NCBI RefSeq assembly: GCF_000520955.1
Contig: NZ_JACC01000029.1
Span: 19,346 to 83,345 of the forward strand
DNA length: 64,000 nt
Origin: Aquimarina pacifica
GTDB taxonomy: Bacteria; Bacteroidota; Bacteroidia; Flavobacteriales; Flavobacteriaceae
Direction of reading: 5' to 3'
The translations under genes were made by a program, and so were the position numbers. Positions 8,914 to 18,377 of the stretch are shown here, in pieces. Under the pieces are notes generated by a model that saw only the letters and a list, made by a program, of their open reading frames with translations, searched no databases and was not told the DNA's origin. Positions within the stretch are counted from its first letter, which is position 1, and each line of letters opens with the position of its first letter.

Positions 8914-9675
8914 TTAAGAGGTTTTATTTGCTATTAACCCTTTTTCATCTAATATTCTAACGGTCTCTGTAGAGGCCGCAACAACAGATATTGGTAACGT
9001 GATTATAAAACCTAATATCGGAATAAAAAGCATCAAGACAAACACAATCCCATTACCTATAGCTATTCCTCGATTTTTTCTTACAAATTGAATACTTTCT
9101 TTGTAATTAAAATGGCGTTCCATCGTATAATCCATATTACCAAAACCAACATAATAGGCCTGAATCAAGAAAATCAATATGGTAGCAATAATTCCTATAA
9201 CTGGGATAAAACTTAATAAAAGTAAAGGAATCATAAAGAGTAATTCTCTTAGCAAGTTGCGCATATTAATTCGAATCCCCCTGGCTAGTTGTTCGGCAAA
9301 TGAGGTGGAGCGATGCACATGCTGTGTCTCTCCCAAAAGATGGTTTTCTACTTTTTCTGAAACAGGACTCATAAAAGGTGATGATAAGGCCATGACAATA
9401 TGCTTATACAATACTAAACCTAATGTGAAAATCAAAAAACCACCGAAGTAGACACTTGCTTTTGCAAAGAATTCAGAACCCCATTCCCAGATCCAAGCTC
9501 TGGCAATCAAACCTCCTAAATTATCAGAAAAGAAATAGATCAATCCGACTATTGAAATTCCTATAATAACACTTATTAAAATCGGAATTGCAAAATATTT
9601 CCATAATCCTAATTTCGAAATTAACTTGAATGTACCGAAATATGCTTTTACGCCATTGATGATATTTTTGAACAT
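8914..9675 (-). CDS. EI24-domain (CysZ-like) membrane protein
   Basis: 253 residues with about four to five transmembrane segments (near 25-50, 65-90, 145-175 and 205-235) and the EI24/CysZ-like pattern of a conserved ALSSPFMSPVSEKVE segment after the second helix. CysZ of proteobacteria is a sulfate channel, but family members in Bacteroidota are uncharacterised. It sits between hemE and hemF on the same strand, a placement seen in other flavobacteria as I recall, so a link to heme or membrane homeostasis is possible but unproven. Confidence 0.85.
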   Translation of the reverse strand: MFKNIINGVKAYFGTFKLISKLGLWKYFAIPILISVIIGISIVGLIYFFSDNLGGLIARAWIWEWGSEFFAKASVYFGGFLIFTLGLVLYKHIVMALSSPFMSPVSEKVENHLLGETQHVHRSTSFAEQLARGIRINMRNLLRELLFMIPLLLLSFIPVIGIIATILIFLIQAYYVGFGNMDYTMERHFNYKESIQFVRKNRGIAIGNGIVFVLMLFIPILGFIITLPISVVAASTETVRILDEKGLIANKTS

Positions 9676-9841
9676 AGATTATATATTTGATTGATTTACT
9701 AATTATAATACCGAAATAAATTATAAGTAGTTATTTATCACAATTTGTTTCACCAGCACCTTATAAAAACGTGTATTTTATAAAAAATATGGATTACTCC
9801 TAATCTATAATCCTATCAAATCCATCAAGAGATTCTCTATT

Positions 9842-10873
9842 TTATACTTTATACTCTTTTACTGCATCCACAAATGCTTGCGCATTCTCTACAGGAATAT
9901 TTGGTAAAATACCATGACCCAAATTAGCAATATATCGATCTTTACCAAAGGCATCTATCATTTCTTTTACCATCTTTTTGATCTCTGCCGGTGGTGATAA
10001 TAACCTAGAAGGGTCAAAATTACCTTGCAAAGTAATATTACCACCGCTAAGATAGCGCGCATTACGGGCAGAACATGTCCAATCTACTCCCAAAGCTGCA
10101 GCACCAGAATTCGCCATTTCTTGTAGAGCAAACCAACATCCTTTACCAAAAACTATAACTTCTGTTTCATCCTTTAACGCATCGACAATTTGCTGTATAT
10201 ATTTCCATGAAAATTCTTGATAATCGACAGGAGAGAGCATCCCTCCCCAACTATCGAATACCTGAACGGCATTTACTCCTGCTACTACCTTGGCTTTTAA
10301 ATAAGCAATTGTTGTATCTGTTATTTTCTGCAATAATTTATGAGCTGCCTCTGGGTGAGAAAAACAAAGTTCTTTGGCTTTATCAAAATTTTTGGATCCT
10401 TGACCTTGCACAGCATAACATAAAATTGTCCACGGTGAACCTGCAAACCCTATTAAAGGTACTCGATTATCTAAACGCTCTTTGGTAAGTTTTATAGCAT
10501 CAAATACATATCCTAATTCTTCGTGTACGTCTGGCACAATAACTTGATCTACATCAGCCAAAGATCGCACTGGATTTGGCAACCAAGGACCGATCCCATC
10601 TTTCATTTCAACTTCGATATTCATTGCTTGAGGAATCACCAATATATCACTAAACAAAATAGCAGCATCAGGACCAATGATATCAATAGGCTGTACTGTA
10701 ATTTCTGAAGCTAATTCTGGAGTTCTACATCGCGTAAAAAAGTCATATTTTGCTTTTAAAGCTCTAAATTCTGGTAAATATCTCCCTGCCTGGCGCATCA
10801 TCCATACTGGTGGACGATCTACCGTTTCTCCTTTTAGCGCTCTTAAGAACAGATCATTTTTTAATTGTGTCAT
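9842..10873 (-). CDS. hemE: Uroporphyrinogen decarboxylase
   Basis: Decarboxylates uroporphyrinogen III to coproporphyrinogen III. It has 343 residues. The N-terminal signature [16 protein letters not shown] with its two catalytic-site arginines is present. So are the [12 protein letters not shown] stretch, [12 protein letters not shown], and the C-terminal GNFDPSRL and [10 protein letters not shown] motifs. It follows hemD by 57 bases and is part of the hemA-C-D-E run on the minus strand. Confidence 0.97.
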   Translation of the reverse strand: MTQLKNDLFLRALKGETVDRPPVWMMRQAGRYLPEFRALKAKYDFFTRCRTPELASEITVQPIDIIGPDAAILFSDILVIPQAMNIEVEMKDGIGPWLPNPVRSLADVDQVIVPDVHEELGYVFDAIKLTKERLDNRVPLIGFAGSPWTILCYAVQGQGSKNFDKAKELCFSHPEAAHKLLQKITDTTIAYLKAKVVAGVNAVQVFDSWGGMLSPVDYQEFSWKYIQQIVDALKDETEVIVFGKGCWFALQEMANSGAAALGVDWTCSARNARYLSGGNITLQGNFDPSRLLSPPAEIKKMVKEMIDAFGKDRYIANLGHGILPNIPVENAQAFVDAVKEYKV

Positions 10874-10930
10874 ATTAATTTTTAATATTTTCGAAATACA
10901 GTAGATCCCTATATTTCATTTTTTACATAT

Positions 10931-11593
10931 TCATTTATTCTCAAAATACTTTGCTGCTTGAACAATCACATTCTCAACAGTTGGTTTGTTCGCGATAATT
11001 ATCTCGGCTTCTGTGTGCCTTTGAACTTCTGCAGCGGTTGTTTTTCCGATACAAAATGCAACACTATCTTTAATTTTATTTTCTAAAGTATAACTAACAA
11101 CGGCAGACGGGCTAAAAAATAAAATTCCATCAAAAAAACGATCAAATGACCTATATTCTAATGATGTTTTATATACAATCTGTTCATTAAACTTTATGTC
11201 ATTCCTGTTCAAATAATCGGGTAATTCGTCTCTGCGCAAGTTTCCACAAAAAAACGAAAATGAATGATTTTTATATTTTTTGACGATAATTTTTGCCAAA
11301 TCCAATGCATTTTGAGCAGTTTCGACAACGGTATACCCATTTTCTTCTAAGAGGTTTTTGGTATTAGAACCTACACAAAAACAATTCTGAATCTTTGCTT
11401 TTGCATTCTGAATAACTCTTACGGCATTCTTACTTGTAAAAATAGCATTCTCTACTTCGATAGCTGTTTCGATGGTGTATTGCTCAATCAAAATAGCATC
11501 ATATGCTACATATCCTAATCCTGCATTGAGTAATAACTCTTTTTGAGAGCTTGTTAATTTTTTGGTAGATAAAAGCGTATTTTGTTTTTTCAA
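10931..11593 (-). CDS. hemD: Uroporphyrinogen-III synthase
   Basis: 220 residues of the poorly conserved HemD family, which closes and inverts ring D of hydroxymethylbilane. Recognisable features are the FTSKNAVR motif near residue 53, CVGSNTKNLLEENGY, the central SFFCGNLRRDELPD, and the FFSPSAVVSY plus CIGKTTAAE motifs of the second domain. Position immediately after hemC (one base between them) and before hemE supports the call. Confidence 0.92.
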   Translation of the reverse strand: MKKQNTLLSTKKLTSSQKELLLNAGLGYVAYDAILIEQYTIETAIEVENAIFTSKNAVRVIQNAKAKIQNCFCVGSNTKNLLEENGYTVVETAQNALDLAKIIVKKYKNHSFSFFCGNLRRDELPDYLNRNDIKFNEQIVYKTSLEYRSFDRFFDGILFFSPSAVVSYTLENKIKDSVAFCIGKTTAAEVQRHTEAEIIIANKPTVENVIVQAAKYFENK

Positions 11594-11594
11594 T

Positions 11595-12506
11595 TTATCC
11601 TATCTGTTCTTTTATCTCTTTCATTAATTGTCGCCCACCATTATTCAAAATTTCTTTAGCACAAATTTCACCAAAACCTTGGCTATCTTCTATTGCTATT
11701 TCTCTATTAACTTCTATTTTTTTCTTTCCGTTAAGACTAAATAGGGCTCCCGTAAAATAAAGTGTATCTTTTTTAATTTGTGCTAACGCCCCTATAGGCG
11801 CGGTGCATCCTCCTTCTAAGGTTCTAAGAAACTCTCTTTCTATATGTACGCACGTTTTTGAAGGTATATGATTCAAATTAGACAACGCTTTCCTACAGTA
11901 TGTGTCTTCGTCTTTTGCTACAACAAGCATTGCCCCTTGCGCTGGCGCAGGAATCATCCAATCTAAATCTATAAAATTCTCAGGCTTGAGATGAATTCGT
12001 TCTAATCCTGCTGCCGCAAAAATAGCTCCGTTCCACTCACTATCCGACAATTTTTTCATCCTAGTATTCACATTCCCACGCAAATCTACAACATGATGTG
12101 AAGGGTACTTATGTAACCACTGGGCTTTTCTACGCAGACTACCTGTGGCAATAGTTCCCGAGGTTTTTAAAAAATCTGTCCCTTTATGCACCATAATATC
12201 CAGAACATTTGCTCGTTCTAATACGGCTGCTTCTACAATTCCTTTTGGTAAGGCCGTAGGAACGTCTTTCATTGAGTGTACTGCTATATCAATATCATTA
12301 TTGAGCATCGCAACATCTAGTGTTTTGGTAAAAATCCCTGTAATACCAAGTTCATACAAGGGTACATCCAAAACTAAATCTCCTGTAGACTTCACCGGGA
12401 TAAGTTTCGTACTATATCCCAAATTCTCTAGATGATCCTTTACTGTATTTGCTTGCCAAAGGGCTAATTCACTATCTCTGGTACCTATACGTATTGTTTT
12501 GGTCAA
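11595..12506 (-). CDS. hemC: Hydroxymethylbilane synthase (porphobilinogen deaminase)
   Basis: Polymerises four porphobilinogen units on a dipyrromethane cofactor. It has 303 residues. It starts with the hallmark IRIGTRDSELALWQA, carries VHSMKDVPT with the catalytic Asp region, GSLRRKAQW with cofactor-binding Arg pair, and the cofactor cysteine C234 in LEGGCTAPIGA. It begins three bases after the hemA stop, so the two are coupled. Confidence 0.97.
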   Translation of the reverse strand: MTKTIRIGTRDSELALWQANTVKDHLENLGYSTKLIPVKSTGDLVLDVPLYELGITGIFTKTLDVAMLNNDIDIAVHSMKDVPTALPKGIVEAAVLERANVLDIMVHKGTDFLKTSGTIATGSLRRKAQWLHKYPSHHVVDLRGNVNTRMKKLSDSEWNGAIFAAAGLERIHLKPENFIDLDWMIPAPAQGAMLVVAKDEDTYCRKALSNLNHIPSKTCVHIEREFLRTLEGGCTAPIGALAQIKKDTLYFTGALFSLNGKKKIEVNREIAIEDSQGFGEICAKEILNNGGRQLMKEIKEQIG

Positions 12507-12509
12507 GGC

Positions 12510-13760
12510 TTATTTGTTTTGTAATTGAAAAACTTTTTGGATAAACTCTATACTTTCATCTGCAGATGCATTCTCATTTCTAAGGTGATGTGCAAATTGA
12601 TTGGTAATTTTTTGAATGATACGATCACTTATAATATCTGCATGCTGCTCATTAAAACCTACTATCTTTTTGCGTTGAAGATCAATTTCAGCATCTTTTA
12701 ATACAGTCAATTTGTTTTTAAGTGCCTTGATTGTTGGAGCAAATTTTCTCGTGGTTAACCATGCATCAAACTCTTCTTTTATTTCCTCAATAATTTGCTC
12801 TGCTTTTGGAATTTGGCTTTTTCTTCGCTTTAAGGTCCTATCTGTCATCTTAGAAAGATCATCTAAATGTACAAGAGTTACATTTGGCAACTCTTTTACA
12901 TCTAGTGCTACATTTCTTGGTATTGATAAATCAAGTATAAGCAATGGCTCATCAGAGTGAATCAATTGCTTTGAGATCGTTGGTTTCTGTGCTCCGGTAG
13001 CTACGATAAGTACATCAGATTTTTTGATTTCGGATTGAATATTAGCATAGTCCTTAACCACTAGGTTAAATTTTCCGGCGATCTTTTCTGCTTTATTTTT
13101 TGTTCTATTGATCAATGTGATGTGATCATTCTTGGTATGCTTTATTAGATTTTCGCATGTATTTCTGCCTATTTTTCCTGTGCCAAAAAGCAGTAAGTTT
13201 TTATCCGAAACATATGGTACCCTTGCAAGAATGTATTGTACGGCAGCAAAACTTACCGAAGTAGCGCCACTAGAAATTTCAGTCTCGTTTTTAATGCGCT
13301 TACTTGCCTGAATAACTGCATTGACCAACCTTTCGGTAAATGGATTGACCATTTCTTTTTCCTTAGACTGCTTAAAACCATTCTTTATTTGGCTAATGAT
13401 CTCAAAATCCCCAAGAATTTGACTATCCAAACCTGTTCCTACTCTAAAAAGATGAGAAACTGCAATACTATTTTTATAGATATAAGAAACTTTTTCAAAC
13501 TCTTCTACAGTCCCGTGAGTATGCTCGCATAGTAGTTTGATTAGCTGGAAAGGGTGTTCTGCAAAGCCATATAATTCGGTCCTATTACATGTAGAGATTA
13601 AAATTAAGGAATCAATACCTTCATCCTTTGCCTCATCTAGTATATTGACTTTGGCCTCATCAGTAATACTAAAGTGCCCCCTTAGCTCGGCATCAGCCTT
13701 TTTATAGCTGAGTCCTATGGCATAAAAATGTTTTCCTTTTGCTCGAAGGTGGGGCTCCAT
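12510..13760 (-). CDS. hemA: Glutamyl-tRNA reductase
   Basis: First committed step of the C5 heme pathway: reduces glutamyl-tRNA to glutamate-1-semialdehyde with NADPH. It has 416 residues. The active-site cysteine is C58 in STCNRTE, followed by the HLFRVGTGLDSQILGD motif, the NADPH-binding LLFGTGKIGRN segment, and a C-terminal helical dimerisation domain. First gene of the hemACDE run, divergent from an AraC-type regulator. The partner hemL is not in the window. Confidence 0.97.
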   Translation of the reverse strand: MEPHLRAKGKHFYAIGLSYKKADAELRGHFSITDEAKVNILDEAKDEGIDSLILISTCNRTELYGFAEHPFQLIKLLCEHTHGTVEEFEKVSYIYKNSIAVSHLFRVGTGLDSQILGDFEIISQIKNGFKQSKEKEMVNPFTERLVNAVIQASKRIKNETEISSGATSVSFAAVQYILARVPYVSDKNLLLFGTGKIGRNTCENLIKHTKNDHITLINRTKNKAEKIAGKFNLVVKDYANIQSEIKKSDVLIVATGAQKPTISKQLIHSDEPLLILDLSIPRNVALDVKELPNVTLVHLDDLSKMTDRTLKRRKSQIPKAEQIIEEIKEEFDAWLTTRKFAPTIKALKNKLTVLKDAEIDLQRKKIVGFNEQHADIISDRIIQKITNQFAHHLRNENASADESIEFIQKVFQLQNK

Positions 13761-13785
13761 GTATTGTGTATTCTTTTTTACCCAG

Positions 13786-13793
13786 CAAAAATA
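13786..13793 (-). promoter_or_regulatory. Candidate -7 box of the hemA operon
   Basis: Read on the minus strand, this is TATTTTTG, a perfect match to the Bacteroidota -7 consensus TAnnTTTG. It lies 25 bases before the hemA ATG, similar to the spacing at trpS. No TTTG -33 element is present at the best spacing; only a T-rich run lies there. Confidence 0.45.
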
Positions 13794-13963
13794 TTTTACA
13801 TTGGCTTAAAAAAATAACGCTAGAGGATTTTTTAATAACAAAAAACGTTAACTTTAGTAATTCTATGACGGCAGACGCTCCAAAACCAGCATTATTAGTT
13901 GGTAAAGAGCTCTTTTATTGTTAAATTATTTAGATCTATTCTAAATAACATTCTTTTTTAACT

Positions 13964-14854
13964 ATGGATATTGAACTAAAAAATAACGCTCCAGGAATTC
14001 TTGAAGAAACTAAAATTGATGATGGATTCTTTATTTTAAAATTTCAAAATGACACCCCAGAAAATAAAAGTCTTGTTCGCGAAATTGGTAGCGATTTTAT
14101 TCAATTTCACTTCTGTCTTAAAGGTGCTGTCAAATTTAATTTTAATAACGGAAGCTACGCTATTAACTTGACAGAAGAAAACTCGCTTCTACTTTATAAC
14201 CCTCAACTTGATCTACCGATGAATGTTGAGATGGAAAAAGACTCCTGGTTAATTACGCTTATTATTTCGATTAAAAAGTTTCATTCCCTATTTTCTAGAG
14301 AAGCAGACTTTATTCCGTTTCTTGGTGAAGGAAATCGCGATAAAAAATATTACACAGACGCGGTTATTTCTCCATCAATGGCAGTTGTACTAAATCAAAT
14401 CATGAACTATAGTTTACATAAATCGATCAAATTATTATATTTCAGAGGCAAGGCTTATGAACTGATTAGTTTGTATTTTAATAAACCAGAAGATGTCAAT
14501 ATAGAGCAGTGCCCATTTTTGGTTGATGAAGAAAATGTGTTAAAAATTAGAAAAGCCAAAGAAATTGTTATTGCTCGTATGGCAGAACCTCCTACACTGC
14601 AAGAATTGTCTAATGAAATAGGACTATCGCTCAAAAAACTAAAAGATGGTTTTAAACAAATATATGGGGAGCCTGTTTATGCATTTTTATTTGATTATAA
14701 AATGGAAGTTGCCCGTAAATTACTAGCCTCAAGAAGCTATAATGTAAATGAAGTAGGGTTGAAAGTAGGATATAGTACAGCAAGTCATTTTATTGCCGCA
14801 TTTAAAAAGAAATTTGGTACAACTCCAAAAAAATATGTTACCAGCCTAAATTAA
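13964..14854 (+). CDS. AraC-family transcriptional regulator of the heme locus
   Basis: 296 residues. The N-terminal 150 or so form a cupin-like sensor region rich in strands (FIQFHFCLKGAVKFNF). The C-terminal hundred residues carry two helix-turn-helix units of the AraC/XylS type, the first around LQELSNEIGLSLKKLKDGF and the second ending with VGLKVGYSTASHFIAAFKK and FGTTPKKY. It is divergent from hemA (203 bases between starts) and upstream of hemH, so control of heme synthesis or iron/heme acquisition is likely. The ligand is unknown. Confidence 0.92.
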   Translation: MDIELKNNAPGILEETKIDDGFFILKFQNDTPENKSLVREIGSDFIQFHFCLKGAVKFNFNNGSYAINLTEENSLLLYNPQLDLPMNVEMEKDSWLITLIISIKKFHSLFSREADFIPFLGEGNRDKKYYTDAVISPSMAVVLNQIMNYSLHKSIKLLYFRGKAYELISLYFNKPEDVNIEQCPFLVDEENVLKIRKAKEIVIARMAEPPTLQELSNEIGLSLKKLKDGFKQIYGEPVYAFLFDYKMEVARKLLASRSYNVNEVGLKVGYSTASHFIAAFKKKFGTTPKKYVTSLN

Positions 14855-14869
14855 TTAAATCACTGTAAG

Positions 14870-15043
14870 TTACTCTGTCTTGGGGATGCCTATACCCTTT
14901 TGCAAAGAAACAATAGAATCATACATTCCTCTATCTTGCTCAGGAGTTTCTGCAGCTACGACAGTTACAAATTCATACTTTTTTAATAAGTCTAAAACAA
15001 AAGGTAATTTCTCTTTTTCGACATCTAAGATTATTCGTTTCAT
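14870..15043 (-). CDS. Small conserved-type protein, function unknown
   Basis: 57 residues from the ATG at 15043 (MKRIILDVEKEKLPF). An upstream in-frame ATG at 15073 would add ten residues but breaks the typical short beta-alpha start. The sequence is one strand, an amphipathic helix (LPFVLDLLKKYEF), a strand and a charged tail. This layout is common to small Bacteroidota proteins, some annotated as antitoxin-like, but no toxin partner lies beside it. Convergent with the AraC gene, 15 bases between stops. Confidence 0.6.
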   Translation of the reverse strand: MKRIILDVEKEKLPFVLDLLKKYEFVTVVAAETPEQDRGMYDSIVSLQKGIGIPKTE

Positions 15044-15192
15044 GTGTTCTAAATATTTAGTTATTATAGTCACATAAAACCTTGAGCCATTATCATTCTA
15101 ATCGACCTAGGTTTCATCAGTTGCTTTTCTCTTATAAAAGTACTAAAAAAAAACACTTGTCTTTTGGTTTTTTGTAATTTAACTTAATTAAC

Positions 15193-15218
15193 AATGTCAA
15201 TGTTCACATCTTGACATT
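15193..15218. promoter_or_regulatory. Inverted repeat AATGTCAA-N10-TTGACATT upstream of hemH
   Basis: Two perfect 8-base arms at 15193-15200 and 15211-15218 are separated by 10 bases. The geometry (arms one helical turn plus apart) fits an operator for a dimeric regulator better than an RNA hairpin, since no T-tract follows. It lies 230 bases before the hemH ATG, in a 405-base region (15044-15448) whose only other contents are two tiny ORFs. Confidence 0.45.
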
Positions 15219-15245
15219 TCAACCTTTTTTACATCAATATTTTCT

Positions 15246-15305
15246 ATGACAAGAGCTCCTTATCCAAAAGAAGTTTTAGCATTAACATTAGACATGTATA
15301 GATAA
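15246..15305 (+). CDS. Possible 19-residue leader-type ORF upstream of hemH
   Basis: ATG at 15246 opens a 19-codon frame ending TAA (MTRAPYPKEVLALTLDMYR). It begins 28 bases after the inverted repeat at 15193-15218, so it could lie at the start of the hemH transcript. No clear ribosome site. Its length is within chance expectation, so this is tentative. Confidence 0.2.
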   Translation: MTRAPYPKEVLALTLDMYR

Positions 15306-15362
15306 AAAAACTTACGATACCCTACTCCTAAACCATCCTTTATGGTAATACTTAAATTCTCT

Positions 15363-15434
15363 ATGCCAGTATTGACAAGTCTTATCATTTTTTTAGCACC
15401 AATACTTCTATTAGTTCGTATTTTTGTTTATTGA
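15363..15434 (+). CDS. Possible 23-residue membrane peptide just before hemH
   Basis: ATG at 15363 opens 23 codons (MPVLTSLIIFLAPILLLVR and four more residues), nearly all hydrophobic with a C-terminal arginine, so it would form a single membrane helix. It stops at 15434, 14 bases before the hemH ATG. T-rich DNA readily gives such frames by chance, so confidence is low. If translated it could couple translation of hemH. Confidence 0.22.
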   Translation: MPVLTSLIIFLAPILLLVRIFVY

Positions 15435-15448
15435 AAAAGAAAAAGTTT

Positions 15449-16486
15449 ATGAGTAAAGGAGTTCTTCTTGTTAATCTTGGATCACCTGACAGTACTGATC
15501 CCAAAGATGTAAAAAAATATCTTGGTGAATTTTTGATGGATCCCCGAGTAATTGATGTTCCCTTATGGGCACGAATACTTCTTGTAAAAGGAATTATCCT
15601 GAATACCCGGCCAAAAAAATCAGCAGCAGCTTATAAAAAAATATGGTGGGACGAAGGGTCTCCTCTAATCGTATTATCAGAACGGTTACAGAAAAAAGTT
15701 GCAGATCGTACACCAATAACAGTAGGATTAGCAATGCGCTACGGGTCGATGAGTATAAAAAAAGGGCTTCAAGAGTTACACGATAAAGGTGTTAATGAAG
15801 TAATGATTATCCCACTCTATCCGCAGTTTGCGATGGCAACTACAGAAACGATTTTGGTACTTGCAGAAGAATTACGGTCTACTCATTTTCCTGAAATGAA
15901 ATTTATTGATATTCCTGCATTTTACAACAAACCTGAGTATATCAAAGTTCTTTCAAAAAGTATTGGTGAACACCTAGAAAATCTAGATTACGAACATCTA
16001 CTATTTTCCTATCATGGTGTTCCTGAGCGACACATACGAAAAAGTGATGTTACAAAATCTCATTGCCAAATTGATGGATCTTGTTGTCATGCAGCTGAAA
16101 CTCCTGCACATGAATTTTGCTATCGTCACCAATGCTATACCACGACAAAAAATGTAGCTAAAACCTTAGGGCTAAAAGAGGGAACCTATTCAACCTCGTT
16201 TCAATCTCGTTTAGGTTTTGATCCATGGTTACAACCTTATACAGATAGAACCATCGAACGCATGGGGAAAGAAGGTGTTAAAAAAATGGCCATTGTCACC
16301 CCAGCTTTTGTATCAGATTGTCTTGAGACCTTAGAGGAAATAGCCATGGAAGGAGAGGAAATTTTTCATGAGGTTGGTGGTAAAGAATTTACAACCATTC
16401 CTTGTCTAAATGACCGTGATGACTGGGCTTCAATTTTAGCAAACTGGATCAATGATTGGGCTGAGACCAAAACAGAACTTGTATAA
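15449..16486 (+). CDS. hemH: Ferrochelatase
   Basis: Inserts Fe(II) into protoporphyrin IX, the last step of heme synthesis. It has 345 residues from the ATG at 15449 (MSKGVLLVNLGSPDS), which matches the conserved family start; a TTG at 15431 is in frame but would add a lysine-rich tail. The catalytic histidine is in LLFSYHGVPERH and the conserved glutamate region in VTPAFVSDCLETLEEI. A cysteine- and histidine-rich insert (CQIDGSCC, then CYRHQC) follows the active-site loop. This arrangement is seen in Bacteroidota ferrochelatases and might bind a metal or Fe-S cluster. The stop overlaps the MATE start by one base. Confidence 0.96.
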   Translation: MSKGVLLVNLGSPDSTDPKDVKKYLGEFLMDPRVIDVPLWARILLVKGIILNTRPKKSAAAYKKIWWDEGSPLIVLSERLQKKVADRTPITVGLAMRYGSMSIKKGLQELHDKGVNEVMIIPLYPQFAMATTETILVLAEELRSTHFPEMKFIDIPAFYNKPEYIKVLSKSIGEHLENLDYEHLLFSYHGVPERHIRKSDVTKSHCQIDGSCCHAAETPAHEFCYRHQCYTTTKNVAKTLGLKEGTYSTSFQSRLGFDPWLQPYTDRTIERMGKEGVKKMAIVTPAFVSDCLETLEEIAMEGEEIFHEVGGKEFTTIPCLNDRDDWASILANWINDWAETKTELV

Positions 16487-17880
16487 TGACAAAGACCGTC
16501 TCTGACGCCTTAGGAATCGAACCGATAGGAAAACTCTTGATAAAACAAGCAGTTCCTGCTTCTGTAGGGATATTAGTGATGTCACTCAATGTGCTCATTG
16601 ACTCTATTTTTGTCGGAAATTGGATTGGTTCTATTGCTTTTGCAGCAATTAATGTAGTATTACCAGTATCTTTCTTTATTGGCGCATTAGGGATGTCTGT
16701 TGGTGTTGGTGGTTCTAGTATTATTTCAAGAGCCTTGGGAGCGGGAGACAAAGAAAAAGCCCTCAAAACCTTCGGAAACCAAATTACTATTGCCTTACTT
16801 CTAATGGTGTCTTTAGTGATTTTGGGACTTGTCTTTGTAGATGACATCATTCCTAATTTTGGAGGCAAAGGTGATATTTTTGAACCTGCAAAAATATATT
16901 ATACCATTATTCTATACGGGGTCCCGATTCTGGGTTTTGCTATGTTAGGCAATACAGTAATCAGAGCAGAGGGTAAGCCCAAATTTGCAATGGTCGCTAT
17001 GATCATTCCTACGGTAAGCAATTTATTTCTGGATTATCTTCTTATTTATGTATTTGATATGGGAATGCATGGAGCCGCATGGGCAACAACAGGATCATAT
17101 ATGGCTTGTTTTCTCTATATTTTTTGGTTTTTTGCTTCAAAAAATTCTGAATTAAAAATTAGTTTTCGCCATCTGGGACTACAAAAGAGTATTGTAGGTG
17201 AAATCACGTCTTTAGGCGGCGTAACCATGGCAAGACAAGCAGTCGTAAGTATTACATATCTGCTTATGAACAACATACTTTTTGATCTTGGGCAAGAAGG
17301 ACTTGTTGCCGTATACGCTATTATCGGTAGAATGTTGATGTTTGCTTTATTTCCTGTTTTTGGTGTTACGCAAGGATTTTTGCCAATTGCGGGATACAAT
17401 TACGGGGCTAAGCATTATGAACGTGTTCGAGAGACAATCAATACAGCCATAAAATATGCAGCTATCTTAGCTACTTTAGTTTTTATAGGATTAATGATTT
17501 TTCCTGTAGAAATAACGGCGTTGTTTTTAAGTAACGACACGAATCTTCCGGCAAAAGAATTGGCCCTAAATGAGTTTGTTCTTTCTCATACAGCAACTCC
17601 TATGCGATGGGTATTTGCCGCAACACCAATTATTGCATTACAACTTATTGGTGCTGCATATTTTCAGGCAGCCGGTAAAGCCTTACCTGCATTATTACTT
17701 ACATTATCAAGGCAAGGATTTTTCTTCATTCCCTTGATATTAATTTTACCCAAATTTTATGGGGAACTAGGTGTTTGGATCTCATTTCCTATTGCTGATG
17801 TTTTATCAACGATCGTAACAGGTTATTTTCTGAATCGCGAAATCAGAACAAAACTTGTCACGAGAGAATCTGCTACTTGA
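16486..17880 (+). CDS. MATE-family multidrug/cation exporter
   Basis: 464 residues with about 12 predicted membrane helices in two pseudo-symmetric bundles, the normal MATE layout. Helix 1 begins at LIKQAVPASVGILVMSLN, with the family's conserved NVLIDSIFVG. The second half shows a repeat-like GFLPIAGYNYGAK segment. It shares a TAATG junction with hemH and is presumably co-transcribed, which is a recurring but unexplained arrangement. Its substrate, possibly a porphyrin or drug, cannot be told from sequence. Confidence 0.93.
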   Translation: MTKTVSDALGIEPIGKLLIKQAVPASVGILVMSLNVLIDSIFVGNWIGSIAFAAINVVLPVSFFIGALGMSVGVGGSSIISRALGAGDKEKALKTFGNQITIALLLMVSLVILGLVFVDDIIPNFGGKGDIFEPAKIYYTIILYGVPILGFAMLGNTVIRAEGKPKFAMVAMIIPTVSNLFLDYLLIYVFDMGMHGAAWATTGSYMACFLYIFWFFASKNSELKISFRHLGLQKSIVGEITSLGGVTMARQAVVSITYLLMNNILFDLGQEGLVAVYAIIGRMLMFALFPVFGVTQGFLPIAGYNYGAKHYERVRETINTAIKYAAILATLVFIGLMIFPVEITALFLSNDTNLPAKELALNEFVLSHTATPMRWVFAATPIIALQLIGAAYFQAAGKALPALLLTLSRQGFFFIPLILILPKFYGELGVWISFPIADVLSTIVTGYFLNREIRTKLVTRESAT

Positions 17881-18373
17881 TTTTTATATTGGTTTGATGT
17901 AGCCCTTTTTCTTTGAGATATGCATACAGTTCATCTTGTTGCCCTACTTTGGCATGATGTAATAATGTAAAGCCATGAGGACCTCTGGCAAAAATTAAAT
18001 TCGGGTAGGCCTCTAGAGTTGGTTTTACTAATGTTATTTTACCAAGCATAGTAAGTGTAAAGAGGGTCACTCTAGCTCCTTGGCTAATTAAATATTCTGC
18101 GATTTCAGTATTACCGACATGCGCTGCCCCTTCTATGGCTTCTTCAAAATCTCCATTTCCCCAATCATAACGACTATGGATCAAATTGGGGTGCTCCGTC
18201 AACATTTTTTGTACTTTTTGTAAATCCTTATGACCGGCTATTACAAATTCTTTGACTAATTTGATATCATACGGCTCGTATTCTTGTATCGATTGAGAAA
18301 ATATCGCATTTGGACTCATGCTGGCCAATGCAACACCTGTAACCGCTCTTGTTATAAATGTCTTTCTATTCAT
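17873..18373 (-). CDS. Exported ankyrin-repeat protein
   Basis: 166 residues. The N-terminus MNRKTFITRAVTGVALASM looks like a twin-arginine-type signal (RK in place of RR) with a hydrophobic core and an ending near FSQS. The rest fits three to four ankyrin repeats (EEAIEGAAHVGNTEIAEYLIS and LLHHAKVGQQDELYAYLKEKG). Its end overlaps the MATE stop by eight bases in convergent orientation. It lies four bases after the NTF2-like gene, so the two are probably one unit. Confidence 0.82.
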   Translation of the reverse strand: MNRKTFITRAVTGVALASMSPNAIFSQSIQEYEPYDIKLVKEFVIAGHKDLQKVQKMLTEHPNLIHSRYDWGNGDFEEAIEGAAHVGNTEIAEYLISQGARVTLFTLTMLGKITLVKPTLEAYPNLIFARGPHGFTLLHHAKVGQQDELYAYLKEKGLHQTNIKIK

Positions 18374-18377
18374 GCTA

